NCBI RefSeq assembly: GCF_000024185.1
Contig: NC_013790.1
Coordinates: 186,001 to 250,000, forward strand
From: Methanobrevibacter ruminantium M1
GTDB lineage: Archaea > Methanobacteriota > Methanobacteria > Methanobacteriales > Methanobacteriaceae
Length of the DNA stretch: 64,000 bases
Direction: 5' to 3'
A program made the translations under genes and the position numbers. Below are positions 47,912 through 58,345 of this stretch, in pieces. Below the pieces are notes generated by a model. The model saw only the letters and a program-made list of their open reading frames with translations, did no database searches and was not told the DNA's origin. The first letter of the stretch is position 1. Each line of letters begins with the position of its first letter.

Positions 47912-48205
47912 ATGAGTTTTGAAGACTTGATTGAAGACTATGTCAAAGCTAAGATAGATTTGAATGTCAAGTTCGGATCTGTATTGGATGAATTGAATAT
48001 TGAATACGAAAGCTTTTGCTTCTATGATGAATTCAAATCCGTCTGTCTTGATTTGGAAATGCATAATAAGGAATTGTCTGATGAAGAGATTGAAAATATC
48101 ATTGAAAAGACAGGATTTGACTTCCTAAAGGTGGAAATCAAAGGCAAAAAGTTTCCTTTTGGAAATGGTGAAGAAATCGATTACACCTATGTATTCGAGT
48201 GTTAA
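47912..48205 (+). CDS. Small acidic protein, unknown
   Basis: 97 residues, strongly acidic, with a helical N-terminal half (FEDLIEDYVKAKIDLNVKFG) and a C-terminal beta-like part (FLKVEIKGKKFPFGNG). Three Cys. No family recognised. AAAGGAGG precedes the ATG, so translation is well supported. It lies 42 bp past the IS right end and 58 nt before the ARPP-1 gene. Without the IS it would be about 150 bp from the vWA-like gene. Confidence 0.75.
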   Translation: MSFEDLIEDYVKAKIDLNVKFGSVLDELNIEYESFCFYDEFKSVCLDLEMHNKELSDEEIENIIEKTGFDFLKVEIKGKKFPFGNGEEIDYTYVFEC

Positions 48206-48263
48206 TTATTGAAATTAATAAACTTTAAACTAAAAAAACTATAAAAAAATGGGGTGATATATA

Positions 48264-49262
48264 ATGAAAATTAGTTTAAATAATGTATCTTTAGATATTG
48301 ACTTAAAGAACAGTCAAAAATTTAAAAATATGGAGGTAATTCCTATTGAGGCTTTAAGCGCTGGTAAAAAGGAATTTATCACACTTAAGGCGGGCATTCA
48401 AGAAGGGTATGTGAAGATTTCCGAATGTGAAAGCAGCACAGTAAATACTGTCATGGCTCAAAACAAGTCTTCCACTCCACTTGTTTTAATAGATGGCGAG
48501 GAAGTAATTGGCGCTATGCAAAATAGAATAATGAACAGGTCTTTAATTGTTCCTGGAAATACCACTATGCCTATTTCAGTAAGCTGTACAGAACATGGAA
48601 GATGGCATACTCGTGGAAACAGTCCTAAAGCAAGGGAATTTTCTCATTCTGACTTCTTTGCAGACTATGAAACACGTCATCGTAAGTCTGAAACCTTATA
48701 TAATAATTCTGACTGCCAGTCTGAAGTATGGGCTTCAATCAGCGACCTTGAAATTAAGAATTCCTACAGATCTCCAACAAGTGCATTGAATGATAGCTAT
48801 GTCCATCACAGGCCAAGACTTAATGAATATTTAAAACATTTCAGCATGCTTTACAATCAAATTGGAGCTATATTCATAATCAATGGCCAAATCAAAGGAT
48901 TGGAATTGTTCTATAATCCTTTCCTCTGTTCCCAGTACTATGACAAGATTCTTAAAAGCTATATCATGAATGCTATTACTAATTACTACAGTAATTGTAG
49001 TTCAAATAGTTCAAATATTGATGTAGGGGCATTTTTGGCAGATTTAAGCGACTCCAAATTAAACCACTCTCCTAATCAAGGTCTTGGTCAACACATTAAG
49101 TTTTCAAACAATCATGGGACCGGCTCTGCATTGATTAATGATGGGGAATTCGTTCACTTGAATTACTTTAAAACCAAATATGATGTTTCTTACAAGAAGC
49201 AGAGAAAAAATGTCAGAACTTTTGGTTCCTTCGATGACTTATTGAGTAAAATGGATGAATAA
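48264..49262 (+). CDS. ARPP-1 domain protein
   Basis: 332 residues. The N-terminal half has the family's visible pattern: FITLKAGIQEGYVKISECE, an N-K-S-S-T-P-L-V-L-IDGEEVIGAMQNRIMNRS core and SVSCTEHGRW. This matches the ARPP-1 family, named for association with ADP-ribosylglycohydrolase and rhodanese-phosphatase proteins; its biochemical role is not settled. The C-terminal part (HSPNQGLGQHIKFSNN) is less conserved. GGGGTGAT precedes the ATG. It is the last gene of the vWA / acidic / ARPP-1 module; no nearby ADP-ribosylglycohydrolase is seen. Confidence 0.7.
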   Translation: MKISLNNVSLDIDLKNSQKFKNMEVIPIEALSAGKKEFITLKAGIQEGYVKISECESSTVNTVMAQNKSSTPLVLIDGEEVIGAMQNRIMNRSLIVPGNTTMPISVSCTEHGRWHTRGNSPKAREFSHSDFFADYETRHRKSETLYNNSDCQSEVWASISDLEIKNSYRSPTSALNDSYVHHRPRLNEYLKHFSMLYNQIGAIFIINGQIKGLELFYNPFLCSQYYDKILKSYIMNAITNYYSNCSSNSSNIDVGAFLADLSDSKLNHSPNQGLGQHIKFSNNHGTGSALINDGEFVHLNYFKTKYDVSYKKQRKNVRTFGSFDDLLSKMDE

Positions 49263-49929
49263 ATGAGTATTAATAGGATAAGAAATTTATTTATCCATTA
49301 AAAGGGGATTATCTAAATAATTCTCTTTTATTTTCATATTTATCTCTCAATATATTAGAAAAGCTTTTCTTAATTTGTTTAGCTTCCACATTTCTAACTC
49401 TATATCATCTCCTTAGAAAAGCTTTTCTTTTATTTTTATCATTTTTGCACCTCTGAATTAGAAAAGCTTTTCTAAATCTTTCTCTCAAATGCCATAATAA
49501 AATCACTTCAAATTTTAGTTTTCGTTCCTTTAGAAAAGCTTTTCTTTTATTTTATTTTCTTATATGCTTATTTTATTTTATTTTCATTGTTTAGAAATAT
49601 AACTCTTAAATCTTAACTCTTTTTTATTTAACTTTTTAAATGTTTCATAGGGCTCATTTTCATAAATTTAATTTTCTTAAAAGATTTTGTTTTTTATCCG
49701 ATTTCTATTTATCAATTTTATTACTAAATACAAAAAAATTAATAAAAAACTGCCTTATTTTGACATTTAATAAAAACTTTTATTTAACTTAAAAATTATA
49801 TTCTATATTAATAAGAATTTTATAAAGAATTAAACATATCTTTATAATTTTTTTTAATAATTTTTTAATTTGATTTAATCAAAATTACATTAATTAATCA
49901 TTATTTAAGAATAGATAGGTGTTATTTTT
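49263..49929. other. Spacer with four AGAAAAGCTTTTCT palindromes
   Basis: 667 bp between the ARPP-1 gene and glyA. No gene. It contains the palindrome cluster described separately and ends in AT-rich sequence with the glyA promoter (no single clear TATA box). Confidence 0.55.
49357..49545. repeat. Four 14-bp palindromes AGAAAAGCTTTTCT
   Basis: Perfect copies at 49357, 49415, 49460 and 49532 (spacing 58, 45 and 72 bp), all preceded by T or TT. They could be protein-binding sites or hairpins. Confidence 0.9.
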
Positions 49930-51201
49930 ATGTATCAATACGAAAATGAAGTTACTAAACTCAATGAATTAATGGAAACTCATAATAACTGGATGAGAGA
50001 TAGCGTAAACCTTATTGCAAGTGAAAACACTACAAGTAATGCAGTTACAGGAGCTGTTGCTTCAGACTTAGCTCACAGATATGCTGAAGGACAAGCATTC
50101 GAACGTTTATATCAAGGATGCACATATATCGATGAAATTGAAGACATTGTAAAAAGGCTCTCAAGAGAAGTCTATGACTGTAGTTATGCTAATGTACAGC
50201 CTGTATCTGGTGTAACTGCTAACCTTGCTGCTTTCTTTGGATTTGCAAAGGCTGGAGACAAGATGATGGCTATGAACATTCCATTTGGAGGTCACATCTC
50301 CCATGCAAACGTAAGTGCAGCAGGTATCAGAGGATTAAAAACCCTTGAACATCCTTTCAACCCAGAGGTTATGAACATTGATATTGATGCAATGAACAAG
50401 ATGATATTGGAAGAAAAGCCAAAGATCATTCTCTTCGGTGGAAGCTTATTCCTTTTCCCACACCCTGTAAAAGAGGCTGTAGATGCAGCAAACGAAGTTG
50501 GGGCAACTATCATGTATGACGGTGCTCACGTTCTCGGTTTGATTGCAGGTAAACAGTTCCAAGATCCTTTAAAGGAAGGAGCTGAAGTTATGATGGGTAG
50601 TACCCACAAGACCTTCCCAGGTCCTCAAGGGGGAATCATCCTATCAGACGAATCAAACAAGGAACTAATCGACAATGCTGTTTTCCCAGGTGTAGTGAGC
50701 AATCACCACTTGCACCACTTAGCAGGTTTAGGAATCGCTACAGCTGAAATGCTCGAGTTCGGTGAAGATTATGCTAAACAAACAATCAAAAACGCTAAAG
50801 CATTGGCTGGAGCTCTTGCAGAACAAGGTTTCAATGTATTCTGTGAAGATCTTGGCTACACAGAATCTCACCAAGTCGCTATGAATGTAAGCGATGTCAA
50901 AAGAGCAACAATATTGGCTAAAGAGCTAGAGCAAAACAACATTATATTAAACAAAAACCTCATTCCAGGTGACAATGTAAATGACAGTGATGACCCTTCA
51001 GGTATAAGAATAGGTACCCAAGAAATCACAAGACGTGGAATGAAGGAAAAAGAAATGGAAGAAGTTGCTGAGTTTATCTGGAAAGTTGCAGAAGGCGACA
51101 AAGTAGATATCAAGGATGAAGTAACTGAATTCATGAGTCAATACAGAACTATTCATTATGCTTTTAAAGAAGAAGAAGGTTATAAGTATATTCAATACTA
51201 A
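49930..51201 (+). CDS. glyA: Serine hydroxymethyltransferase (archaeal type)
   Basis: 423 residues of the PLP-dependent GlyA family: [60 protein letters not shown] and the PLP lysine in [13 protein letters not shown] (Lys227). The archaeal enzyme uses tetrahydromethanopterin rather than tetrahydrofolate to interconvert serine and glycine; that is family knowledge. AGGTG precedes the ATG. Followed 3 nt after the stop by the conserved hairpin element and then by a methanopterin-related flavoprotein gene. Confidence 0.95.
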   Translation: MYQYENEVTKLNELMETHNNWMRDSVNLIASENTTSNAVTGAVASDLAHRYAEGQAFERLYQGCTYIDEIEDIVKRLSREVYDCSYANVQPVSGVTANLAAFFGFAKAGDKMMAMNIPFGGHISHANVSAAGIRGLKTLEHPFNPEVMNIDIDAMNKMILEEKPKIILFGGSLFLFPHPVKEAVDAANEVGATIMYDGAHVLGLIAGKQFQDPLKEGAEVMMGSTHKTFPGPQGGIILSDESNKELIDNAVFPGVVSNHHLHHLAGLGIATAEMLEFGEDYAKQTIKNAKALAGALAEQGFNVFCEDLGYTESHQVAMNVSDVKRATILAKELEQNNIILNKNLIPGDNVNDSDDPSGIRIGTQEITRRGMKEKEMEEVAEFIWKVAEGDKVDIKDEVTEFMSQYRTIHYAFKEEEGYKYIQY

Positions 51202-51204
51202 TCT

Positions 51205-51250
51205 CAAGCTTTTTTGGCCTTCGGCCAAAAAACTTTGACCAAAATTTTTT
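51205..51250 (+). repeat. Conserved post-stop hairpin element, copy 3
   Basis: Begins 3 nt after the glyA stop. CAAG, C, TTTTTTGGCC, loop TTC, GGCCAAAAAA, C, TTTG then ACCAAAATTTTTT. A G-T pair replaces one G-C of the outer stem; the inner stem again differs and still pairs fully. Confidence 0.85.
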
Positions 51251-51427
51251 ATTTTGGCGCATGCTTAAACTAGGAATTGTTTTTTGAGCATTATGAATAT
51301 TTTTTTATTTTTTAAATTATTATTCTTTTTTTATCAATAATTTTTTTATTTTTTTATTATTTTATTATTTTATTTATTTAATTTCTTATTGTAATTTTTA
51401 CTAATATTATTTAATTGGAGTTATTTT

Positions 51428-52129
51428 ATGAGAATAGGATGGGCTTTTACTGGTGCAGGACATTTGCTTAGGGAAAGTGTAGAAGCTATGGAAGAAGTGG
51501 CAAAATACCATGATATAACCGTATTTTTATCACAGGCTTCAGAGGAGGTCTTAAGGATGTATGGTTTATATGACCGTGTGGTTGCTGTAACTGGCGGAAG
51601 GTACAGAGAGCTTGCCTGCGATTCCAATCAGAAATTTAGCTTTCCAATAACTGGCAGGCTTTCTCTTGGAAAATATGATGCTCTTATAGTTTCTCCTGTC
51701 ACTGCAAATACAGTTGCAAAGATAGTTTATGGAATTTCAGACACTCTTGTGACAAATGCAGTGGCTCAGGCTGGAAAAGGGAGAGTCAAAACCCTTATGG
51801 TTCCGGTCGATATTGAACCCGGGGATGTTGATACAGTTCTTCCTTCTAAGCTAGAGCTTTCAAAATGTCAAAAATGTGATGTGTGTGATGCAGCTGAAGT
51901 CTGTCCAAATGGGGCAATTGTGGCTCATCAGGAGATTGATCTCTTGAAATGCATTGGCTGTGGTGCATGTAAGGACATTTGTCAATATGGTGCAGTTTCT
52001 GCCGGTAAGATTATAACAATGCATATGAGAGACATTGATATAGAGAATACTCAAAAGCTATCAAAAATGGAAGGAATTGAAATATTTGCAAGTCCTCAAG
52101 AGCTTTTACTCCATTTTGATTATAAATAA
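51428..52129 (+). CDS. Flavoprotein with two [4Fe-4S] motifs (dihydromethanopterin reductase / AfpA-like)
   Basis: 233 residues. An N-terminal flavoprotein domain ([39 protein letters not shown], similar to PPC-decarboxylase-like flavoproteins) is joined to a ferredoxin domain with two cysteine motifs (CQKCDVC...CP and [11 protein letters not shown]). This is the layout of the archaeoflavoprotein / dihydromethanopterin reductase (acceptor) family. In Methanosarcina a member reduces dihydromethanopterin; here the acceptor is inferred. It follows glyA, another methanopterin enzyme. GGAG precedes the ATG. Confidence 0.8.
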   Translation: MRIGWAFTGAGHLLRESVEAMEEVAKYHDITVFLSQASEEVLRMYGLYDRVVAVTGGRYRELACDSNQKFSFPITGRLSLGKYDALIVSPVTANTVAKIVYGISDTLVTNAVAQAGKGRVKTLMVPVDIEPGDVDTVLPSKLELSKCQKCDVCDAAEVCPNGAIVAHQEIDLLKCIGCGACKDICQYGAVSAGKIITMHMRDIDIENTQKLSKMEGIEIFASPQELLLHFDYK

Positions 52130-52277
52130 CATTTTATTTATTTCAATTTTTTTCTTTTTTTTAAAAAAAGCTCAGTTCAATTTTTTCTTATTTTTTTTTA
52201 AAAAACTCATTCTTTTTATTTTCTTTTTTTTTTTAAAAAATTATTTCAATTTTTATTTTATTAAATAACTTATTTTT

Positions 52278-52679
52278 TTATTTTAACTCTACTTCATCAC
52301 CTATTTTTAAATCATAATCACTAAATCCATTTTTATCAAATTCTATTATATATTTGGCTGGTTTTTTAGGTGCATAATATCTCCATGGCTTCAAATCACT
52401 TATTTCATATATGATATTGTTCTTATCAATAAAAACTAATTTTAATTCAAATCTCATAAAGCAGCTATGAATGGATGATCTATGCCTATTATTAATATTC
52501 TGTGGAATCTTAAACAATAAAGGATAATCTATATCTTTTTTAAACATCAATCCAAGAAAACGACTTAAAAAGCTATCTGCTATTCTTAGGTCTGTTATTT
52601 TTTCATTGGATTTTTTTAAATGCAATGATTTTAAATGATTATTCTCTTTATTTTGATTATTTTTTCTATTATTTTTCAT
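52278..52679 (-). CDS. DUF192 family protein
   Basis: 133 residues. After a ~25-residue polar N-terminus rich in Asn and Lys comes the DUF192 core: ADSFLSRFLGLMFKK, HSCFMRFELKLVFIDKNN and PWRYYAPKKPAKYIIEF with ...LKIGDEVEL at the end. Members are small beta-barrel proteins of unknown function, often exported in bacteria; no signal peptide is evident here. No clear ribosome site before the ATG, so the true start may be further in. Low G+C even by the standard of the region. Confidence 0.8.
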   Translation of the reverse strand: MKNNRKNNQNKENNHLKSLHLKKSNEKITDLRIADSFLSRFLGLMFKKDIDYPLLFKIPQNINNRHRSSIHSCFMRFELKLVFIDKNNIIYEISDLKPWRYYAPKKPAKYIIEFDKNGFSDYDLKIGDEVELK

Positions 52680-53165
52680 AATTATCTTATTTTCTATTAA
52701 ACTTTCATCTAAATAAATATTTTGTTTTTTAAAACCTTTTTTAACACTTTCATATCAATTTAACAATCTTAAATCAATATTGATGTGAGAGTGTAAATCT
52801 CTATTATATTACTATAATCATTTTAATTAATACTAATAATAATAACAATTATATATACTTAAATTAAGAAATATAAATCATAATAAGTTATGTTTTATAT
52901 TTTGTTCCAATGCTATGAAAATAAACTTTAGATTAGAAATTAATCTTTTATCAATTGAATTTATTTTTTAATATTGGAACTGAATATTGATATTTTAATT
53001 ATTATCTAAATAAATGACTTTTATAAAAATCAGAATTTAAAGACTAATTTAAATTTTATACATAATTAGAATTTAAAAAACAATTTAAATTTTAAAAAAT
53101 CATTTTTATAAAAATTATGAATATATGAAAACTAAATGCTTAACTATTAGAATCTGAGGGATTTT
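52680..53165. other. Spacer with 19-bp motif and short repeats
   Basis: 486 bp without a gene between the DUF192 gene (minus) and the MAT gene. It holds the 19-bp motif cluster and a partial repeat (AGAATTTAAA..AATTTAAATTTTA at about 53031 and 53068). Confidence 0.5.
52740..52798. repeat. 19-bp motif: two direct units and one inverted unit
   Basis: Units at 52740 and 52759 (TTTAACACTTTCATATCAA type) and an inverted unit at 52780 (TTGATGTGAGAGTGTAAAT) meet at ATCAATATTGAT. The same units and palindrome occur at 35594-35850, with a single unit-like site at 36851-36868. Confidence 0.8.
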
Positions 53166-54374
53166 ATGAGTAGAAATATTTTTGTTGAAAAATTAAATCA
53201 AACTTTTATCGAAGATCTTGATATTGAAATTGTAGAAAGAAAAGGTATTGGTCACCCAGACAGTATCAGTGATGGTATTGCTGAATCTGTAAGTGAAGCT
53301 CTCTGTAAGATGTACATGGATGAGCTTGGTGGAGTATTGCACCACAATACTGACGAAGTCCAAATCACCGCAGGTGAATCCAACCCTGTATTCGGTGGAG
53401 GACAAATCATCAAACCAATCGATATTCTCTTAACCGGTAGAGGAGTATCTGAATACGAAGGTCATAAATTGCCTCTTGATTATGTAGCAATCGACGCAGC
53501 AAAAGAATTCTTAGACAAGACTGTAATCAACTTAGACGTAAACCGTGACACAATCGTTGAATGTAAAATCGGACACGGTTCCGGAGACCTTGTAGACGTA
53601 TTCAAAAGGGAAGGAGCACCTTCCTCCAACGACACATCCTTCGGTGTAGGATACGCACCATTCTCCGAAGTTGAAACCATCGTCTTTGAAACCGAAACCT
53701 TACTTAACTCCAAAGCATTCAAAAAAGACCACCCTGGAGTAGGTGAAGACATAAAAGTAATGGGACTTAGAGAAGGAGACAAGATCACATTAACAATCGG
53801 TTGTGCAACGGTATCCAAATACCTTGCAAACAGAGAAGAATACATCGCATGCAGAGACGTATTAAAAGACATTGTAGCTGACCTTGCAGTAAAATACACA
53901 GACAGGGAAATTGAAGTATTCGTCAACACAGCAGACAACGACAATGCAACAGACGAATCAGGCTACTACCTAACCGTAACCGGAACTTCCGCTGAAATGG
54001 GAGACGACGGATCTGTAGGAAGAGGAAACAGGGCAAACGGTCTTATCACCCCATGCAGACCAATGTCCATGGAAGCAACCTCTGGTAAAAACCCAATCAA
54101 CCACGTAGGTAAAATCTACAACATCCTCTCTAACGAAATCGCAAACGATGTAGCAAAAGATGTCGAAGGAGTAAAACAAATCAATTTAATGATTCTTTCC
54201 CAAATAGGTAAACCTATCGACCAGCCTAAAGCAGCTTCAGCTGGAATTATCCTTGAAGACGGCTATGAAATGGGTAAGGTAAGCCCACAAGTTGAAAAAA
54301 TCATTGACAATTGGTTAGAAAACATTACCGACATTACTGAAAAGGTAGTTCAAGGTAAAGCAAGAACTTTCTAA
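53166..54374 (+). CDS. mat: Archaeal S-adenosylmethionine synthetase
   Basis: 402 residues. Motifs of the archaeal MAT (distinct from bacterial MetK): [20 protein letters not shown] at the N-terminus, [73 protein letters not shown]. It makes S-adenosylmethionine from ATP and methionine, feeding methylation and radical-SAM enzymes. Codon use is rich in C-ending codons, as in hdrA, suggesting high expression. GAGGGA precedes the ATG by about 7 nt. Followed by a clear hairpin. Confidence 0.95.
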   Translation: MSRNIFVEKLNQTFIEDLDIEIVERKGIGHPDSISDGIAESVSEALCKMYMDELGGVLHHNTDEVQITAGESNPVFGGGQIIKPIDILLTGRGVSEYEGHKLPLDYVAIDAAKEFLDKTVINLDVNRDTIVECKIGHGSGDLVDVFKREGAPSSNDTSFGVGYAPFSEVETIVFETETLLNSKAFKKDHPGVGEDIKVMGLREGDKITLTIGCATVSKYLANREEYIACRDVLKDIVADLAVKYTDREIEVFVNTADNDNATDESGYYLTVTGTSAEMGDDGSVGRGNRANGLITPCRPMSMEATSGKNPINHVGKIYNILSNEIANDVAKDVEGVKQINLMILSQIGKPIDQPKAASAGIILEDGYEMGKVSPQVEKIIDNWLENITDITEKVVQGKARTF

Positions 54375-54391
54375 ATATTTTTTGTTTACGA

Positions 54392-54411
54392 GCAGTAGTT
54401 TATACTACTGC
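54392..54411 (+). terminator. Hairpin after mat
   Basis: GCAGTAG, loop TTTATA, CTACTGC: a perfect 7-bp stem 17 nt after the stop, followed by T-rich sequence. Confidence 0.6.
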
Positions 54412-54436
54412 CATTTATTTAATTTAGTGGTTTTTT

Positions 54437-54590
54437 AATTTAAAGAATTTTTTTATTTTACTTATTCACAATTTAGGAAGTTTTTAGCTATTTATTAATT
54501 TAAAGAACTTTTTATTTTACTTATTCATAATTTAGGAAGTTTTTAGCTATTTATTAATTTAAAGAACTTTTATTTTAGCTATTTTTCCTT
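54437..54590 (+). repeat. 60-bp tandem repeat after mat
   Basis: AATTTAAAGAA units begin at 54437, 54497 and 54556 and share TTATTTTACTTATTCA and AATTTAGGAAGTTTTTAGC (first two copies). The third copy is partial. No gene in the 54375-54786 spacer. Confidence 0.85.
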
Positions 54591-54786
54591 TTAGTTTTTT
54601 AAATTTATTTATTTGCTTATTTATCTATCAATTGAATGATATCATTTAAAAAGAAAAATACGTTTATTTTCATGCTTTTTAATTACAAAACTCATTATAA
54701 TTCGCTTATTTAACAAAATAAATAAATAATAATTATAATGATTTAATTATATTTCACAAAAATTTACATTTATTAGGAGAATCGAT

Positions 54787-57700
54787 ATGCCAATAGAAGA
54801 GGCAGAAAAATCATATGACTTTAAAAAAATAGAATCAAAGGTCCAAAGCTTTTGGGAAGATGAGGACATCTATCAAAAGACCAATGAATTGAACAAAAAC
54901 GGTCCTCAATATTCCTTCTTGGACGGACCTCCATACTGTAGTGGTAAAATCCATTTAGGTACTACTTGGAATAAGGTTATTAAAGACACATTGTTACGTT
55001 ACAAATCAATGAATGGATTTGCACTTAGAAGACAAGCTGGTTGGGACACTCACGGATTGCCAATCGAACATAAGGTAGAGCAATTGCTTGGAATTGAATC
55101 CAAACAGGAAATCGAAGAGAAATATGGCATAGACAAGTTCGTAGGCAAATGTAAGGAATTTGCAATGGAAAACAAGGTTGCAATGACTGAACAGTTTAAA
55201 AGCCTTGGAGTTTGGATGGATTGGGACAATCCTTATATGACCTTGGATCCTAAATATATGGAATCAGCTTGGTGGACATTAAAGAAGACTCATGAAAAGA
55301 ACTTGCTTACAAAGGACAAAAGGGTAATCAGCTGGTGTCCTCACTGTCAGACTGCACTTGCTGCAGCTGAGATTGACTATACTGAAGACACAGACCCTTC
55401 CATTTATGTCCGTTTCCCACTTAAGGAAAAGTTCCTAAATGAAGAAAACTGCAGTGAATTTGCAAATGATTCTGATTTGGCCAACTTAAAACAGTCATTC
55501 CTTGTATGGACAACCACCCCTTGGACACTCCCTGGAAACTTGGCTATCTGTTTGAATGAGGATTTCGAATATTCATTTGTTAAGGTAGATGAAAGATTAA
55601 ACGAGTCAGATGACGAAATATTAATCATTGCAAATGAACTTCTTGAAACTGTTTTAGGTCCTATCGAAATCATACATAAGAATAAGATTCCAAATCCTAA
55701 ATATGATCCAGAAAATAAGGAGTCCAAAGAGAAAAAATACCTCATTGAAGAGGAAACTGAAGTGATGTATGAAATAATAAAGACAGTAAAAGGCTCTGAG
55801 CTTTTAGGTCTTGGCTACGTCTATCCTTTAGCTGAAGAAGTTCCAAAGCAAATGGAAATAGAAGCTGAAAACAGTCTTGTTCACACAACCTTCCACGGAG
55901 ACCATGTTGAATTGGGAGAAGGTACCGGATTTGTACACACAGCTCCTGGACACGGTCCTGAGGACTTTGAAATCGGTCAAGAAGTAGGACTTCCTATCCA
56001 TTGTCCTGTAGATGAGGCAGGATGCTTTACCGAAGACGGAGGAGCATATGCCAATGGATACACCAAAGACCTAAATGACACAATCATTGCAGACTTGATA
56101 GCAAAAGGATTGATGTTTAAGAATGATACAATAACCCACAGATTTGGGGTCTGTTGGAGATGTAAGACTCCTATCATTTACTTAGCTACTGAACAATGGT
56201 TTATTAAAGTGCCTGAAATCAAGGAAAAGATGCTTTCTGAAATCGACAGAGTCGAATGGGTTCCTAAATGGGCTGGTGAAGGAAGGTTCCATGATTGGGT
56301 AGCTAACGCTAAGGACTGGACCATTTCAAGACAAAGATACTGGGGTATTCCAATCCCTATATGGGTATGTCCTGACTGTGGAGAAATAAAGGTTATAGGC
56401 TCTGTAGAAGAGTTGAAAGAGCTTTCAATCAATGAAATCACTGCAAGCGATGAGGAATTGGTTCACAGACCTTATGTTGATGACATTTTAATCAACTGCG
56501 ATTGCGGATGTGATAGCCCAATGAAACGTATTCCAGATGTATTGGATGTATGGATTGACTCTGGAGTTGCAGGATGGGCTGCATTATACTATCCTCGTGA
56601 AGAGGAAATGTTTGATAAATGGTATCCATATGACTTTATCTGCGAAGGACATGATCAAACCCGTGGATGGTTCTATTCACAGTTAGGTACAGGTGTAATC
56701 GCATTGGATCAAGCCCCTTACAATAAGGTATTGATGCATGGATTCGTATTGGACGAGGAAGGAAAGAAAATGAGCAAATCCTTAGGAAATGTAGTTCAGC
56801 CTGAGGAAGTTATTGAAAAATACGGTGCAGATGTACTTAGATTCTACCTTTTATGGGCTTGCAAGCCATGGGATGACCTTAAATTCGTTTGGGATGAATT
56901 GAACAATGTTAAAAAGATGTTCAACATCTTATGGAACGTTTATGTATTCTCAACAACCTATATGGCACTTGACGAATTCGACCCAGCAAAATGCGTACTT
57001 GATGGCCCTGATGCAAATGTCACACTTAGAAATGAGGACAGATGGATCTTATCCAGAGTAAACTCACTTGCTAAGGAGGCAGGAGATGCCATAAATGACG
57101 TACACTTCCACTTGGCTACAAGAGCAATCAATAATTTCATACTTGAAGACTTAAGCAGATGGTATGTAAGATTAATCAGAGGAAGGACTTGGGTTGAAAG
57201 CGATGATCCTGACAAGTTAGGTGCATATTATACACTTTACAATACTCTTAATACTTTAATTCATTTGATGGCTCCAATAACTCCTCACTTGTCTGAGGAA
57301 GTTTATGAAAACTTGGTTAAAAACCTTGATGATAATGCAGTTGAAAGCATTCATATGGATAATTGGATGTTTGATGAATGCTTAATCGATAAGGAGCTTG
57401 AAGCTGAAATGGACCATATTAGAGAAATCATTGAGGCAGCTGCAAGGGCAAGAGATGTTGCAAGATACAAGTTAAGATGGCCTGTAAGTGACATTACCGT
57501 TGTTTCTCAGGATGAATCTATCTTAAACAGTGTTGCACTCCTTGAAGATGTAATCAAAGACCAATCCAACACTAAAGAGGTTCTTACAGCAAATGAGTTT
57601 GAAAACCTTACATTCATTGCAAAGCCTAATCTCAAGACCTTAGGCCCAAGGCTTAAGGGAGATATGGGAATTGTCCAAAAGTTCTTTGCCCAAGCCAAGG

Positions 57701-58218
57701 CTGAAGGAATAGGCAATTCAATTAAAGAAGAGCTTGACTCAAGCGGAAAATACATTGTCACAGGTGAAGACAGAGAGGGCAATCAGAAAGAAATCGAACT
57801 CAGTGCAGATGATGTCCTTTATGAAACTGAGCTTCCAGATGATGTAGTTAGCGCAGAATTCAATGGAGGAAACGTATTTGTAAATACTAAAATTACTCCA
57901 GAAATCTTATCTGAAGCTATGGCTCGTGAGACCATCAGAAGAATCCAAGACATGAGAAAAGACATGGACTTAGATGTTGAAGCTAATGTTGGCGTAATGA
58001 TCAATACTGATGGAGAGTTTAAGGAGCTCATTGAAAAGCAATCTAATTTGATAAGCGATGAAGTAAGAGCTAAATCCCTTGTAATATTCGATGGAAAAGC
58101 CTGTGAAGTCTGTACTGATAAGGGTATGGGCAGAGAGTATGAGGACATTTCTGTAGAATATTCTAAAGAATGGGAGATCGAAGGTCATAAGGTTATTATT
58201 TCAGTTGTAAAACTTTAA
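54787..58218 (+). CDS. ileS: Isoleucyl-tRNA synthetase
   Basis: 1143 residues. Class I synthetase: HIGH-type motif HLGT (about residue 54) in [14 protein letters not shown]1 editing domain (about 200-430; [12 protein letters not shown]-like and [12 protein letters not shown]), the [10 protein letters not shown] core, KMSKS (about residue 660) in [11 protein letters not shown], and the anticodon-binding domain. The isoleucine type is indicated by the editing and core motifs. A Lys/Glu/Pro-rich insert occurs at about 295-320, which makes it longer than the ~1040 residues I recall for related enzymes. ATTAGGAGAATC precedes the ATG. The gene end is copied in the following spacer. Confidence 0.93.
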   Translation: MPIEEAEKSYDFKKIESKVQSFWEDEDIYQKTNELNKNGPQYSFLDGPPYCSGKIHLGTTWNKVIKDTLLRYKSMNGFALRRQAGWDTHGLPIEHKVEQLLGIESKQEIEEKYGIDKFVGKCKEFAMENKVAMTEQFKSLGVWMDWDNPYMTLDPKYMESAWWTLKKTHEKNLLTKDKRVISWCPHCQTALAAAEIDYTEDTDPSIYVRFPLKEKFLNEENCSEFANDSDLANLKQSFLVWTTTPWTLPGNLAICLNEDFEYSFVKVDERLNESDDEILIIANELLETVLGPIEIIHKNKIPNPKYDPENKESKEKKYLIEEETEVMYEIIKTVKGSELLGLGYVYPLAEEVPKQMEIEAENSLVHTTFHGDHVELGEGTGFVHTAPGHGPEDFEIGQEVGLPIHCPVDEAGCFTEDGGAYANGYTKDLNDTIIADLIAKGLMFKNDTITHRFGVCWRCKTPIIYLATEQWFIKVPEIKEKMLSEIDRVEWVPKWAGEGRFHDWVANAKDWTISRQRYWGIPIPIWVCPDCGEIKVIGSVEELKELSINEITASDEELVHRPYVDDILINCDCGCDSPMKRIPDVLDVWIDSGVAGWAALYYPREEEMFDKWYPYDFICEGHDQTRGWFYSQLGTGVIALDQAPYNKVLMHGFVLDEEGKKMSKSLGNVVQPEEVIEKYGADVLRFYLLWACKPWDDLKFVWDELNNVKKMFNILWNVYVFSTTYMALDEFDPAKCVLDGPDANVTLRNEDRWILSRVNSLAKEAGDAINDVHFHLATRAINNFILEDLSRWYVRLIRGRTWVESDDPDKLGAYYTLYNTLNTLIHLMAPITPHLSEEVYENLVKNLDDNAVESIHMDNWMFDECLIDKELEAEMDHIREIIEAAARARDVARYKLRWPVSDITVVSQDESILNSVALLEDVIKDQSNTKEVLTANEFENLTFIAKPNLKTLGPRLKGDMGIVQKFFAQAKAEGIGNSIKEELDSSGKYIVTGEDREGNQKEIELSADDVLYETELPDDVVSAEFNGGNVFVNTKITPEILSEAMARETIRRIQDMRKDMDLDVEANVGVMINTDGEFKELIEKQSNLISDEVRAKSLVIFDGKACEVCTDKGMGREYEDISVEYSKEWEIEGHKVIISVVKL

Positions 58219-58256
58219 AAAGTTTTTTTAAGTTATTATTTCAGGTAAAACTTTAA
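58192..58256 (+). repeat. ileS 3'-end micro-duplication
   Basis: GTTATTATTTCAG...TAAAACTTTAAA at the ileS end (58192) recurs at 58232 with a few bases missing inside. The copied stretch contains the ileS stop codon. Confidence 0.85.
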
Positions 58257-58345
58257 ATCATGAAATTCGCTTATAAAACTTTAATATTTATTAAAAAAGA
58301 CTAAACAATCATTATTTTATGTTAATTCTATGCTAAGGTGTTTAA

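Noticed and set aside
53480-53944. 154-codon minus-strand frame inside mat
   Set aside because: Antisense shadow; the plus-strand frame is a clear archaeal MAT.
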